The notes under the pieces were generated by a model. The model saw only the letters and a program-made list of their open reading frames with translations, was not told the DNA's origin and made no database searches. Shown piece after piece: positions 1 through 8,095 of a DNA stretch of 64,000 nt. The DNA is from Kordia antarctica. GTDB lineage: Bacteria > Bacteroidota > Bacteroidia > Flavobacteriales > Flavobacteriaceae. Each line of letters begins with the position of its first letter. The first letter of the stretch is position 1. Location: positions 2,695,501-2,759,500 of the forward strand of contig NZ_CP019288.1 of assembly GCF_009901525.1 (NCBI RefSeq). Reading direction: 5' to 3'. Both the position numbers and the translations under genes were made by a program.

Positions 1-2
1 AA

Positions 3-131
3 ACAATTTCAGTTTGCAATTTAAACGAAGTACAAGGTGGACGCATAGGAGCAGAAGGAACTCATTATACGCATTGCATTGGACCTAGTACTGTTTGTAC
101 AGACTACTGCACTATTACATGTCAATGGTAA
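3..131 (+). CDS. Class I lanthipeptide-like precursor, C-terminal part (5' end outside window)
   Basis: The reading frame is open from the window edge and gives 42 residues before TAA. The visible leader end reads TISVCNLNEVQGG, which matches the Thr-Ile-Ser...Leu-Asn...Gly-Gly pattern at the end of Bacteroidota class I lanthipeptide (natural product precursor) leaders. After the GG comes a Cys/Thr/Ser-rich core, with Cys at visible residues 25, 32, 36 and 40 and many Thr, ending in Gln-Trp. Such cores are substrates for Ser/Thr dehydration and Cys cyclisation. No modifying enzyme is in the window, so these would be upstream or elsewhere. A strong terminator follows directly. The family call rests on a short stretch; a general GG-leader bacteriocin is the alternative. 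Confidence 0.55.
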   Translation, partial: TISVCNLNEVQGGRIGAEGTHYTHCIGPSTVCTDYCTITCQW

Positions 132-153
132 TAAGTTATAGTTTTAAAATAGA

Positions 154-190
154 AAAACGCCTGTGAATCTTATTCACAGGCGTTTTTTTA
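154..190 (+). terminator. Rho-independent terminator after the lanthipeptide-like precursor
   Basis: A GC-bearing stem (AACGCCTGTGAAT with its complement, 3-nt loop) is followed by a T run. An A run on the other side lets it also serve the minus-strand NusG-like gene that ends at 210, so it is probably bidirectional. Confidence 0.85.
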
Positions 191-209
191 TGTCTTTTTT
201 TACTAGAAA

Positions 210-728
210 TTATGCTACTAAAGAATCGGAAAGTAAACACGGCGGAATCGTAGCTGTAATGTTTTGATGCAATGATTCAATGCGAACTACTATTTTCTTT
301 GTATTATCAACTCGTATAATTTCACACTCTAAACCAGTTAAAGGTCCATATAGAATTTTTTGAATATCGCCAACCTTAGGCAACTTATGAGTCACTTCAA
401 TGTCAGTAATTCCTTCTGCTCCTACCAAGAGTTTAATTTTTGTAATTTCATTTTCAGATACTTTGGCATATTCTTTCCCAAAACGTATGTAAGCACAGAC
501 GCCATTTACATCTAACACATCATGAAATTCCCTTGGGGATTTTAACTTCACAAACACATACGAAGGAAACATAGATTTGTATATTATTTTTTTACGATCA
601 CTCCATTTACGTACAGTTTTCATTAAAGGAAGAAAGGACTCTAGTCCATTTTTTTCTAATGTATCATGAACTTTTTTTTCATTATAAGATTTTACATACA
701 ACACGTGCCAACCAATATTAAATTTCAT
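210..728 (-). CDS. NusG-family (UpxY/RfaH-like) transcription antiterminator
   Basis: The 172-aa protein has an N-terminal NGN domain (about residues 5-105) with the usual WHVLYVKS opening and a FPSYVFVKL strand near residue 54. A KOW-type segment follows at about 118-140 (VGD...GPLTGLECEI). NusG paralogues of this size in Bacteroidota (UpxY group) bind RNA polymerase and let it read through terminators in specific operons such as capsule or secondary-metabolite clusters. Its convergent position next to the lanthipeptide-like precursor suggests a specialised role. The housekeeping NusG is normally in the secE-rplK region, which is not present here. The target operon cannot be read from the sequence. 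Confidence 0.8.
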   Translation of the reverse strand: MKFNIGWHVLYVKSYNEKKVHDTLEKNGLESFLPLMKTVRKWSDRKKIIYKSMFPSYVFVKLKSPREFHDVLDVNGVCAYIRFGKEYAKVSENEITKIKLLVGAEGITDIEVTHKLPKVGDIQKILYGPLTGLECEIIRVDNTKKIVVRIESLHQNITATIPPCLLSDSLVA

Positions 729-1020
729 TTAAAATAACTATTAAAGAATTTAGGCTTCATTAATGAAGGACAAAAATAAATAGGGGACTATTTTTTGTCT
801 TATTAACAAATAGATAACTACTCGATGCAGTTAGATTGGTTTTCTAGGGAGGGAATTTGAAGAAATCTTCAATAACAAATATAGTAATCCAATATGAATT
901 AGATATACTTTTATGCATAAATAATTTAGGTTTTACAGTAATAAAACTGATTACACCAATATTTCTAAGGCAGTATTTATACTTAGTCAATCGGTTACAC
1001 ACTTAGAGACCTATTTTACA
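729..1020. other. Intergenic, no gene seen
   Basis: AT-rich sequence upstream of the NusG-like gene. I see no open frame, tRNA or strong hairpin. It must hold the minus-strand promoter of the NusG-like gene, but no clear -7 box stands out. Confidence 0.5.
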
Positions 1021-1021
1021 A

Positions 1022-1054
1022 AAAAAATCTTCTTGATTTCTCAAGAAGATTTTA
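1022..1054 (-). terminator. Terminator of the nuclease-like gene
   Basis: The arms AAAATCTTCTTG and CAAGAAGATTTT form a 12-bp stem around a short loop, with A/T tracts on both sides. It lies about 30 nt after the stop codon of the minus-strand gene at 1081-1812. Confidence 0.75.
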
Positions 1055-1080
1055 TGTATTTCGTATGAAATTGAAAGATA

Positions 1081-1812
1081 TTAATCCTTCAAGAAATCTT
1101 TTAAAATTTCTTTTAATACCAATGTATCGTTTTCTGTGTTTCTGATCAATTTGTTTGCTTCATCACATTCAAATTGAGCGTAGTTGATTTTCATATACCG
1201 AAAACTTTTAGCAAGAACAGCTTCTTTTTTAAGCTCGTCATAATATTTTATTTGAGTGATTCGCGCTTGTTCTTTCTCGTCCAATTCTTCAAAAGGTTTG
1301 TTTTGTTGAAAAAACTCCATGACAAGTTTCAACTCTTTATAATACGCGTCTACAGGTAGTTTTGTTCTACCTTTTCCTCTTTTATGAAGGTTTCCTACTA
1401 AAGTATCAAACGTGTGTTTTCTTGACGCTTCTTGTCCTAATAATTCATCACAAATATTTAACAGATAATTCTCATCACTGTTTTTAATATCTAGAATGTG
1501 TTGTTGTTTTTTACTGATCTCAGGAATTACCTCTTTTGGTGTATATTCCTTGCCTTCTCTTACCAAATACCAATACGTGTTTTCCGTTCTTCTTTCTGCA
1601 TGTGCCGTAGGTATTTTAGTGAGTTCCGATTTTTGGTCTAATCTCCGAAGTACTTTTCGCATTGGAAATCCTTTTTTCACATCTTTCTCAAATATTCCTG
1701 CTTCAACTAATGCAGGCATTATTTCCTTTACAGGAATCCAATCAACAGCAATATTTGTATCAAAATACTGAGTTATTACTTCATTAATCTTCGCTATATT
1801 TTCATCAGTCAT
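1081..1812 (-). CDS. Unknown protein with a possible PD-(D/E)XK nuclease-like C-terminal region
   Basis: The protein has 243 aa, no signal peptide and no membrane segment. The N-terminal ~90 residues look like a small alpha-helical, perhaps winged-helix, module. The C-terminal half contains LPVDAYYKELKLVMEF (about residues 152-167), then an acidic/basic helix and a K-Y-Y-D-E-L-K stretch. This resembles the D...Y...L..EF core of small VSR/endonuclease-like domains in flavobacterial hypothetical proteins. I infer a nuclease-like fold from that pattern only, and the catalytic Lys is not certain. It is single, with its own terminator, and sits among accessory genes. Confidence 0.4.
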   Translation of the reverse strand: MTDENIAKINEVITQYFDTNIAVDWIPVKEIMPALVEAGIFEKDVKKGFPMRKVLRRLDQKSELTKIPTAHAERRTENTYWYLVREGKEYTPKEVIPEISKKQQHILDIKNSDENYLLNICDELLGQEASRKHTFDTLVGNLHKRGKGRTKLPVDAYYKELKLVMEFFQQNKPFEELDEKEQARITQIKYYDELKKEAVLAKSFRYMKINYAQFECDEANKLIRNTENDTLVLKEILKDFLKD

Positions 1813-1850
1813 ACTATGCTATTTTACCTGTTATACTTTAGGCTTGCGTC

Positions 1851-1990
1851 ATCCTAAAATAGGTTGACAGTTTTTTTATAAATTAAAATCAGAGAAGTTA
1901 ACTTCTTTGGTTTTTGTTGCGCACAAAAGTAGGTGTTTTAAAGTTAAGACTTTAATGTGATTTTTTATAATTTACTAAGAATTAATAGAA
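1851..1990. repeat. Dispersed ~135-bp intergenic repeat, copy 1
   Basis: This stretch is recognisably similar to 35579-35722 over its whole length. Both contain a perfect 14-bp palindrome AGAAGTTAACTTCT (1893-1906 here), then a CACAAAAnTnnGTGTTT segment and a GTTAnnACTTnAATG segment in the same order. It does not appear to code. Confidence 0.65.
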
Positions 1991-2150
1991 GATTAGATTT
2001 TGAACCTGATTAAAATCGGCAGTACATAATTCCTTAAGTATAAAACTATCTGTATCGGAATTTGATTTAAATGTTTCTATAAAAAGATTTGGAAAATCTT
2101 TTGTCCTAAACTTTGTTTTACTGCTGTTAACCACCGTGTTTAATGCTTTT
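1982..2150 (-). other. Open reading segment without a good start, possible gene relic
   Basis: On the minus strand about 50 codons are open, ending at a TAA at 1982-1984, with an in-frame stop just upstream and only GTG as a start. The peptide (SIQKALNTVVNSSKTK... ending FNQVQNLIFY) looks like ordinary protein sequence. I do not recognise a family. It may be the degraded tail of a gene or chance. Confidence 0.2.
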
Positions 2151-2293
2151 TGGATACTATACTAATTTTACATCGTAAATTTATAGGTGTAATTTTGATC
2201 AATTATTAGCGAAATAAAACCAAAGAATGATAATGAATGACTTTAAACTCTTTAAGATTGAATACTCATTAAATTATGTATCGTATAACTACT

Positions 2294-2324
2294 AAAAACC
2301 CTGTATGTGATGTACAGGGTTTTT
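2294..2324. terminator. Bidirectional terminator hairpin
   Basis: AAAAACCCTGTA and its near-perfect complement around a 5-nt loop are flanked by A and T runs. It lies downstream of the small secreted-protein gene at 2452-2766 (minus), with about 130 nt between. Confidence 0.7.
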
Positions 2325-2451
2325 AATTAAGGTATGTTGACAAATGACTAATCAATAATGTCTTCCAATTTTTTAACGGTTGGTTTTCAGCAATAGGCTT
2401 TGTCGTGCATTAACTTTTTCAATTTTCATGAAATTATATATATGTTGTTAT

Positions 2452-2766
2452 TTATTTTAATTCTAATTTTAGTACTGATTTGGCTTTGTACACACCATTA
2501 TCAACCTTATTTGGTTTTAATAAAATTGTGAATGTCTTCCCGACAAATGAATTAGCGTCTTGATTAAATTTCACAAACAATTTATTTTCATCATCTTCTA
2601 CAGTTATGGCATCATCTTGACTATCTGTAAAAAAACACAATCCGCCTTCGCTACCATCAAACACAACCTCATACGTAATAACGTCGTTATTTAAAGATTC
2701 TAAATTGTTGCTTACTGAACTAGTAAATAAGACTACAGCACTAAAAAAGGTTATTAGAAGTTTCAT
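2452..2766 (-). CDS. Small secreted protein of unknown function
   Basis: The 104-aa protein starts with a Sec signal peptide (MKLLITFFSAVVLFTSS, cleavage near residue 17-20). The mature part is about 85 residues, rich in Asp, Asn and beta-branched residues (VVFDGSEGGLCFFTDSQDD), and ends in a basic strand. One Cys is present at the centre. No family is recognised. It is probably periplasmic or surface exported; there is no lipobox Cys. It stands alone with long gaps on both sides. Confidence 0.6.
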   Translation of the reverse strand: MKLLITFFSAVVLFTSSVSNNLESLNNDVITYEVVFDGSEGGLCFFTDSQDDAITVEDDENKLFVKFNQDANSFVGKTFTILLKPNKVDNGVYKAKSVLKLELK

Positions 2767-3199
2767 AATTTATAGTTTTAGGTTAATAATTGTAAATTTT
2801 CGGATTCTTGGCTAACTTAAATTTTATACTACAAATATCAACTAACGACTCGAAATAGGTGTTATAGTATTTTTAAATTGAGTTATATAATTCACATTTT
2901 AAACAAATACTTCTAATTAAAATGAATTAAGGTGCGAGAAATTATTTTCTGCAATTTTTTCACAAATAGAACCTATACTTGTATCGCTTAACTCTTATTT
3001 TCATCAATATTGAGTTGAAAAAAAATCTTCTTACTCCTTTTTTTTAAACCCTAAATTACGCGCCAGCTATAATCTTATTTCGGATAAAAAGGGAAAACAC
3101 CTATGAGAATCAGTATTTCAACTATTTGATAATCAAATAATTAATAGTATTTTACTGAGAATAAAAAATAAATATTATTAACTATCAACATGTTATATT
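2767..3199. other. Intergenic region between divergent secreted-protein genes
   Basis: AT-rich DNA holding the divergent promoters of the genes at 2766 (minus) and 3200 (plus). A TATACTTG sequence near 2980 resembles a Bacteroidota -7 box, but it is far from the start at 3200. No small gene or strong hairpin is seen. Confidence 0.4.
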
Positions 3200-5275
3200 A
3201 TGAAAAACAAACTAGTTATTAGTCTGCTGATTAGTGTACTTTGCTATTTTTCCGTCACAGGTCAAAATAATAGTAACAGCACTCTTAAAGATGGGCTTCA
3301 GAGAATTAATGTGTCTACAATTCAAGGCACAATTACCGTAAATTTACCCGCAGAAATACATTCGGGCGATCAAATATCAGGAACTGTTTCGGCAATTCCT
3401 TCTGAAACAGGCACCAATAAAAAAGATAAAAAACGAGCTAAGAAAAATAAAGAAGCTTTAGAAAAATATACGGTTTCTTTTCATCAGAATTCAAGGCGTG
3501 TTTCTAGTCGTTCTTTAGATATTTTACTTTCTCCTAAAACTTCAAGTGATACGCAAGAACTTACTATTTATGATGAAAAAGGAAAAGTAATTGCTAAAAT
3601 ACCTGTACAGATAAATGATGCGAAGCGAACTAATAAAGTGTCTAATATGCAATTTCCAACATATGTAAGAGCTGGAAACACGTGTTATATAAAGGGGAAT
3701 TTTGACGGCAATATGAAGAACTCAAAGGTAATGCTTGGCGAAAACGTTCTTCCAATTATTGCAGAATCGCCTGATAGACTTATTTGTGAGATTCCAAATA
3801 CTGTTTCTGGTTTGCAAAAAATTACCGTTACAGAAAACGGCATCACAAATTCAGCAACTTGCAATGTAGTAGGAATGAATTTAAGCGTAGGAAAACTAAA
3901 TTTATTAAAAGGAGAATCTACAAATCTAGTTATTGAAGTATATGGACTTGAAAATATTGAAACTCCCGTAGAAATTTTAGTTGAAAATAAAACACAAGAA
4001 AACATTAACCTTAGCGGTGGAAATACTCAAAACATAACCATTTTTCCTAATCAAGCTTCCGCAGAAGGTACTTATAACAAAACGATTCAAGTGCAATCAA
4101 AAAGAGCAGGAAATTATACGATTGATGTCACTTTAATTGAATCATTTAGAAATTTAGAAGAATACACTTTGGATACACCAGAAACTACTGAAAACCAAAA
4201 CTCCGAAGTTTTAACAAATAACATTCGTATTCCTGATAATCTAATCACGTATACACCTCAAACGTTTAGCGGATATAATTTTTCTCCATACACAATATCG
4301 GCAGCTATATTACCAAATGTATTTTTTAGCTTTAATGTGATGATTGATGATGATGAGAAACGAAAGTTGAGAAATAAAGGAAGAAAGTTACCCGCAAATG
4401 CGCCTTTAGGTCCTACAGATCCTGACGATAAGAAAAACCCACATTCCAGACCTGTGCCAACAGGAATTAAAGGTCCAAATCATGAAGAAGTTCCAGGCGT
4501 TTGGGATACTGGAAAAGACTTGCTAGAAGAAGCCAATAAAGAAGTCAAAAGAGCCAAAGCGCACAAAGGAAAAATGACTGCTACAATGCCTGCTGGACCA
4601 GAACAAATTGGAAAAATGAATCCTCATAAAGTGATTCGAAATAATCAAAGAGGTTGTACGGAGGAAATTTATATTTTTTATGAACACTACCGCTATATTG
4701 ATGATCGTACATTAGTGCTAGAAGAACAGCTTTCGCCTTCTCATGAGTTTTTTATAGCAAAGGGAGAAACGAAAGTAGATATTACTAAAAACGAAAGCGG
4801 ATGGAGTGTGAAACCAAGTGTTTCTGCAGATGTAAAAGGATTGTCTATAGGTATTGAAGGTTCGTATTGGAAAACAACGTCGCATACTACAGAAGAAGGT
4901 TCTTTAAATTTAAAAGGAAGACACTTATGGCTATTTCACATAGGTAGACTTTATTTATACAGAAAAGCTTTTGTACGTATCAAATATGAATATCATTATG
5001 AAGTATGTACTGATGGTTCTACTAGAAATTGGGTCGTTCCTACGTATACGGACAATTGGCATTTTTGGTATGAATGGGAAGAAGAAATATTTGTTACTTC
5101 AAGAGATGATGAAGGTAGTTTTCATAAAGTAGACGGATTTCCTGAAACAATACATAATCGCAATATTGGTGGTGGTGAAAGTAATAGTTACCCAATTGAT
5201 GGTTTAGAATCAAAATATTTCGATAATTACGGTCAAAAAGGTTGGGATTTCTTCCCTGCTATTAGTAAAAAATAA
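3200..5275 (+). CDS. Large secreted protein with Ig/TIG-like domains, unknown function
   Basis: The 691-aa protein has a clear signal peptide (MKNKLVISLLISVLCYFSVTGQ, residues 1-22). Beta-rich regions follow, one of which (about 150-230, with MQFPTYVRAGNTCYIKG and a TVTENGITNSATCNV end) resembles an IPT/TIG or carbohydrate-binding Ig-like fold. A polar linker with a cationic KKDKKRAKKNKEALEK stretch lies near residue 75. The C-terminal third (about 480-691) is rich in Trp and Tyr (YTDNWHFWYEWEEE) and could be a binding domain. There is no C-terminal type IX sorting signal that I recognise. It is followed by its own terminator and stands alone. Function unknown. Confidence 0.65.
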   Translation: MKNKLVISLLISVLCYFSVTGQNNSNSTLKDGLQRINVSTIQGTITVNLPAEIHSGDQISGTVSAIPSETGTNKKDKKRAKKNKEALEKYTVSFHQNSRRVSSRSLDILLSPKTSSDTQELTIYDEKGKVIAKIPVQINDAKRTNKVSNMQFPTYVRAGNTCYIKGNFDGNMKNSKVMLGENVLPIIAESPDRLICEIPNTVSGLQKITVTENGITNSATCNVVGMNLSVGKLNLLKGESTNLVIEVYGLENIETPVEILVENKTQENINLSGGNTQNITIFPNQASAEGTYNKTIQVQSKRAGNYTIDVTLIESFRNLEEYTLDTPETTENQNSEVLTNNIRIPDNLITYTPQTFSGYNFSPYTISAAILPNVFFSFNVMIDDDEKRKLRNKGRKLPANAPLGPTDPDDKKNPHSRPVPTGIKGPNHEEVPGVWDTGKDLLEEANKEVKRAKAHKGKMTATMPAGPEQIGKMNPHKVIRNNQRGCTEEIYIFYEHYRYIDDRTLVLEEQLSPSHEFFIAKGETKVDITKNESGWSVKPSVSADVKGLSIGIEGSYWKTTSHTTEEGSLNLKGRHLWLFHIGRLYLYRKAFVRIKYEYHYEVCTDGSTRNWVVPTYTDNWHFWYEWEEEIFVTSRDDEGSFHKVDGFPETIHNRNIGGGESNSYPIDGLESKYFDNYGQKGWDFFPAISKK

Positions 5276-5286
5276 TCAAACTAAGA

Positions 5287-5334
5287 TGAAGAGTTATTAG
5301 AGGCAGTTTGCTTTCTCTTAACTCTTTTTTTTAT
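5287..5334 (+). terminator. Terminator of the large secreted-protein gene
   Basis: AAGAGTTA and TAACTCTT arms around a long loop are followed by eight T residues, 12 nt after the stop codon at 5275. Confidence 0.65.
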
Positions 5335-5456
5335 GATTTGATTTTGTATTTTTTACGTTTTTGGAATTGCAATAGAATTTATTTGAAGAACGAAAAGCAC
5401 AACTTAAAAAGCAATTGATGGAGTTTTAGCTCTAAATGAAAAATAGCTTTAATAAG

Positions 5457-5492
5457 AAAGCCACTCGGATTTGAGCGGCTTTTTTTTTATTG
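5457..5492 (-). terminator. Terminator overlapping the stop of the DUF6705-like gene
   Basis: AAAGCCACTC and GAGCGGCTTT form a 10-bp stem with one mismatch and T/A tracts on both sides. It overlaps the 3' end of the minus-strand gene at 5487. Confidence 0.65.
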
Positions 5493-6080
5493 TTTTGTTA
5501 AGGTGAGATCAAACGGAATTTTAAAAGGTATTGGATCAGAAGCGCTTGCACGCACGAAAAATAGATCCCATTTAAGCTGTGGGCTACATCCAAGGCTTAC
5601 ACACGGTAAATATTCAATATCCAAACTCGGTGAATATTTTAGCCCTTTTAAGCCAACCCTATCATAAGGAATATTGGTTGGTTCAGCATAATGCAAGTTC
5701 ATTTTTGTTGTGCTGTTAGGATAGAAACCAGAACCCGTTATTCTTAATTTTGAAGAAGCACTGAAATCAGAAAGCGTGTTGTAAATTACTGTTCCGTTTT
5801 CTTCATACTTGAATCTTGCGTAAATTTCATCGCTATAATCTTTTCCTGATGTCGCATGCACATCTTTATAGAACACTAAGGTTAATTTTTTGTTTCCATC
5901 ATCATATTTCCACGTTCCTACAAACTTATCTAAATCATTATTGATGTCTTTGTAATAATAGCTCTTACTATAATCTTGATCGTCGTGATTTCCTAGTTTG
6001 TGAATTGATACGGTTTCATCCTGTTGCGCAAATCCGCAAGTAAGAAACATTCCAAAAAGGATATATATTATTGTTTTCAT
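5487..6080 (-). CDS. Secreted DUF6705-like protein
   Basis: The 197-aa protein starts with a signal peptide (MKTIIYILFGMFLTCGFAQ). The mature start leads into LDKFVGTWKYDDGNKKLTLVFYK (about residues 51-73), a lipocalin-like beta start that I associate with the flavobacterial DUF6705 group. The call is from memory of the pattern and may be wrong at family level. It lies 5 nt after the lipoprotein gene at 6086-6451, so the two are probably co-transcribed. Likely periplasmic; role unknown. Confidence 0.5.
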   Translation of the reverse strand: MKTIIYILFGMFLTCGFAQQDETVSIHKLGNHDDQDYSKSYYYKDINNDLDKFVGTWKYDDGNKKLTLVFYKDVHATSGKDYSDEIYARFKYEENGTVIYNTLSDFSASSKLRITGSGFYPNSTTKMNLHYAEPTNIPYDRVGLKGLKYSPSLDIEYLPCVSLGCSPQLKWDLFFVRASASDPIPFKIPFDLTLTKQ

Positions 6081-6085
6081 ATGTT

Positions 6086-6451
6086 TTATATTAATCTTAG
6101 TTTTTCAAAATTTATGCCGCTTTCCTCATTTTCAATATCTATAGTATAACTTTCATTACCATAGCCATCTGTAATGCTCACAATATGATCTAGATTGAGA
6201 GTTCCTAGATAATTGGTATTCTCGCTGTGTAGATGAGCAGTAGAATTCCCTTCATTTCGTACGGTTTCTACTTTTCGTATAATAGTTTCAAGCCCAATAA
6301 CTTCATTCAGGCTAACAACCTTTTTTGTTCTTTTTTGCTCAAAAGATTCAATCTCTTCTATGTAAACAATATCATCATGCTGACAACTGTAAAAAAATAT
6401 TCCAATTCCTAATATCAGGAACAAGAAAATATACTTTTTTGTGTGACTCAT
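6086..6451 (-). CDS. Short lipoprotein, possibly a truncated larger one
   Basis: The 121-aa protein has a lipoprotein signal with Cys at residue 23 (FFYSC-QHDD). The rest has polar residues and a segment (SITDGYGNESYTIDIENEE) like the N-terminal leader region of larger flavobacterial lipoproteins, where this motif is followed by several hundred residues. Here the chain stops directly after the motif. It may be a natural short form or the 5' remnant of a longer gene. It sits first in a two-gene unit with the DUF6705-like gene. Confidence 0.5.
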   Translation of the reverse strand: MSHTKKYIFLFLILGIGIFFYSCQHDDIVYIEEIESFEQKRTKKVVSLNEVIGLETIIRKVETVRNEGNSTAHLHSENTNYLGTLNLDHIVSITDGYGNESYTIDIENEESGINFEKLRLI

Positions 6452-6612
6452 TTAATTAAAGTTTAATTTTAACCATATAAATATAAGAAAAAAACTTCAT
6501 TAAATGACGAAATAACAACTTTTAAATACTATGAGATTAATGATTACTTGTACTGTTTATAATTAATAACGGTCTTGTCCTCATGTTATTTTGAATTAAT
6601 TAGGAAAGCTCC

Positions 6613-7395
6613 TTAAAAATCTTTTTTTCTACATTTTCTATAGATGTTGAAAACTGGCAATGCAACCCATAATGACAACGTTCCGATAGAAATAAAGAGT
6701 CCGAAATTGGTTCCGAAAAACTTCTGAAAAACTGCGCCTGTATATCCTAATAATGCTGAGATATCTAACTTTAGTAGAATCAAAATTCGAGATAAATCAA
6801 TAGGATTAAATAATGTTGCGCCAATGGAAAAACCATCTAACGGATAGGATTGAAATGCAATTAGCGACATTAAGAATAAACCATCATAAATGACAGCCAT
6901 AAAAAGCCACACTAATATTGCATAACTAAATCCTTTGATTTTATTTTCATTATAGAGCGCAATATTAAACGCAAGTGCCGTAAATATTAAAGTCAGAAAC
7001 ATTCCTGTGATTAGTAGCAAAACAAAATCCCAAATTTCGTTTGATTGAAACAATCCGTAGAGCACAAAAGGAATTCCTAATCCTAAAATTAAACTCATGG
7101 AAAGTGATAATGCAACGCCTAAATATTGACCTATAAATATGGAAGATCGTTTGATAGGTTGCGCCAATAATAATTCTGTAAATTCTTTAGAATTGTAAAA
7201 GTACATAACTCCAAAAATGGTTCCTATCAGCGGAACTAAAATGATAATAACATTCATTAAAGTGATGACCGCTTTTGATAAATCGTTGTTTAAAAAAAGC
7301 AACACAGAACCTAGTAATAAATAAAATAGTAAGTAGACATAACTCCATCTACTGCGGACTAAATCATAGAAACTATATTTTAATATTTTAAACAT
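6613..7395 (-). CDS. nosY: NosY, ABC transporter permease for nitrous oxide reductase maturation
   Basis: The 260-aa protein is integral to the inner membrane with about six hydrophobic segments, including those at residues 18-35, 40-65, 95-120 and 125-150. It has the ABC-2-type permease look (YNSKEFTELLLAQPIKRSSI, about 67-86, is the usual cytoplasmic coupling loop). The start overlaps the end of nosF by 8 nt, so translation is coupled. NosY with NosF and periplasmic NosD forms the exporter needed to build the Cu-S centre CuZ of NosZ. It is the last gene of the nos run. Confidence 0.88.
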   Translation of the reverse strand: MFKILKYSFYDLVRSRWSYVYLLFYLLLGSVLLFLNNDLSKAVITLMNVIIILVPLIGTIFGVMYFYNSKEFTELLLAQPIKRSSIFIGQYLGVALSLSMSLILGLGIPFVLYGLFQSNEIWDFVLLLITGMFLTLIFTALAFNIALYNENKIKGFSYAILVWLFMAVIYDGLFLMSLIAFQSYPLDGFSIGATLFNPIDLSRILILLKLDISALLGYTGAVFQKFFGTNFGLFISIGTLSLWVALPVFNIYRKCRKKDF

Positions 7396-8095
7396 CTTCT
7401 TGAGTTAAAAGGTTAGCAATTGCGTGTTCAAAATTAGCCGTTTTGGTCTGTAATTTTAGTTCATTGATGTTTCCTTTGAAGTAAACTTTCCCTTCTAATA
7501 AAAACACAATTTCGTCTGCCATTTCCTCTACAAAACTCATAATATGAGACGTAATTAGGATAATTTTCCCTTTGGCTTTTTCTTCTTTAATAAGTTCTTT
7601 TAAATGGATTAATGCAATAGGATCTAAGCCCGAAGTTGGCTCGTCTAATATAATTATTGGACTATCGAACATGAGTGAAAGTACCAAATTTACTTTTTGC
7701 TTTGTGCCGCCAGAAAGCGTGTTCAATTTTTTGGACAGAAAAGGTTCTAGTTTGAATAATTTTATTAATTTTTCATCTTCTCCCGCACGATTTCGTACAT
7801 CCTTTATCATTGCTATAAGCTCTTTCACCGTTAGGTTTGGCGGAAAATTTGCTATTTGCGGCAAATAATCTATCTGATCTCTGTATTTCCAGTTTTTCTT
7901 TATGGAAACGTTATCGACTAATAGTTTGCCTTTATTTGGAATTACCATTCCTAATATCGCTTTAATTAAAGTCGTTTTTCCAGAACCATTAGGTCCTAAA
8001 ATGGCAACGATTCCTTTTTGGGTGATACTCAAATCTATGCCTTTGAGGACTTGGTTTTTGCCAAATCGCTTATGTAATTGTTCTATTTGAATCAT
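7388..8095 (-). CDS. nosF: NosF, ABC transporter ATPase for CuZ assembly
   Basis: The 235-aa protein is a single nucleotide-binding domain. It has Walker A GPNGSGKTT (about residues 34-42), an LSGGTKQK signature, and Walker B IIILDEPTSGLD. It overlaps nosD by 4 nt and nosY by 8 nt, a tight operon. With NosD and NosY it powers export of a sulfur-containing species, or otherwise supports CuZ maturation, in the periplasm. Confidence 0.9.
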   Translation of the reverse strand: MIQIEQLHKRFGKNQVLKGIDLSITQKGIVAILGPNGSGKTTLIKAILGMVIPNKGKLLVDNVSIKKNWKYRDQIDYLPQIANFPPNLTVKELIAMIKDVRNRAGEDEKLIKLFKLEPFLSKKLNTLSGGTKQKVNLVLSLMFDSPIIILDEPTSGLDPIALIHLKELIKEEKAKGKIILITSHIMSFVEEMADEIVFLLEGKVYFKGNINELKLQTKTANFEHAIANLLTQEDV

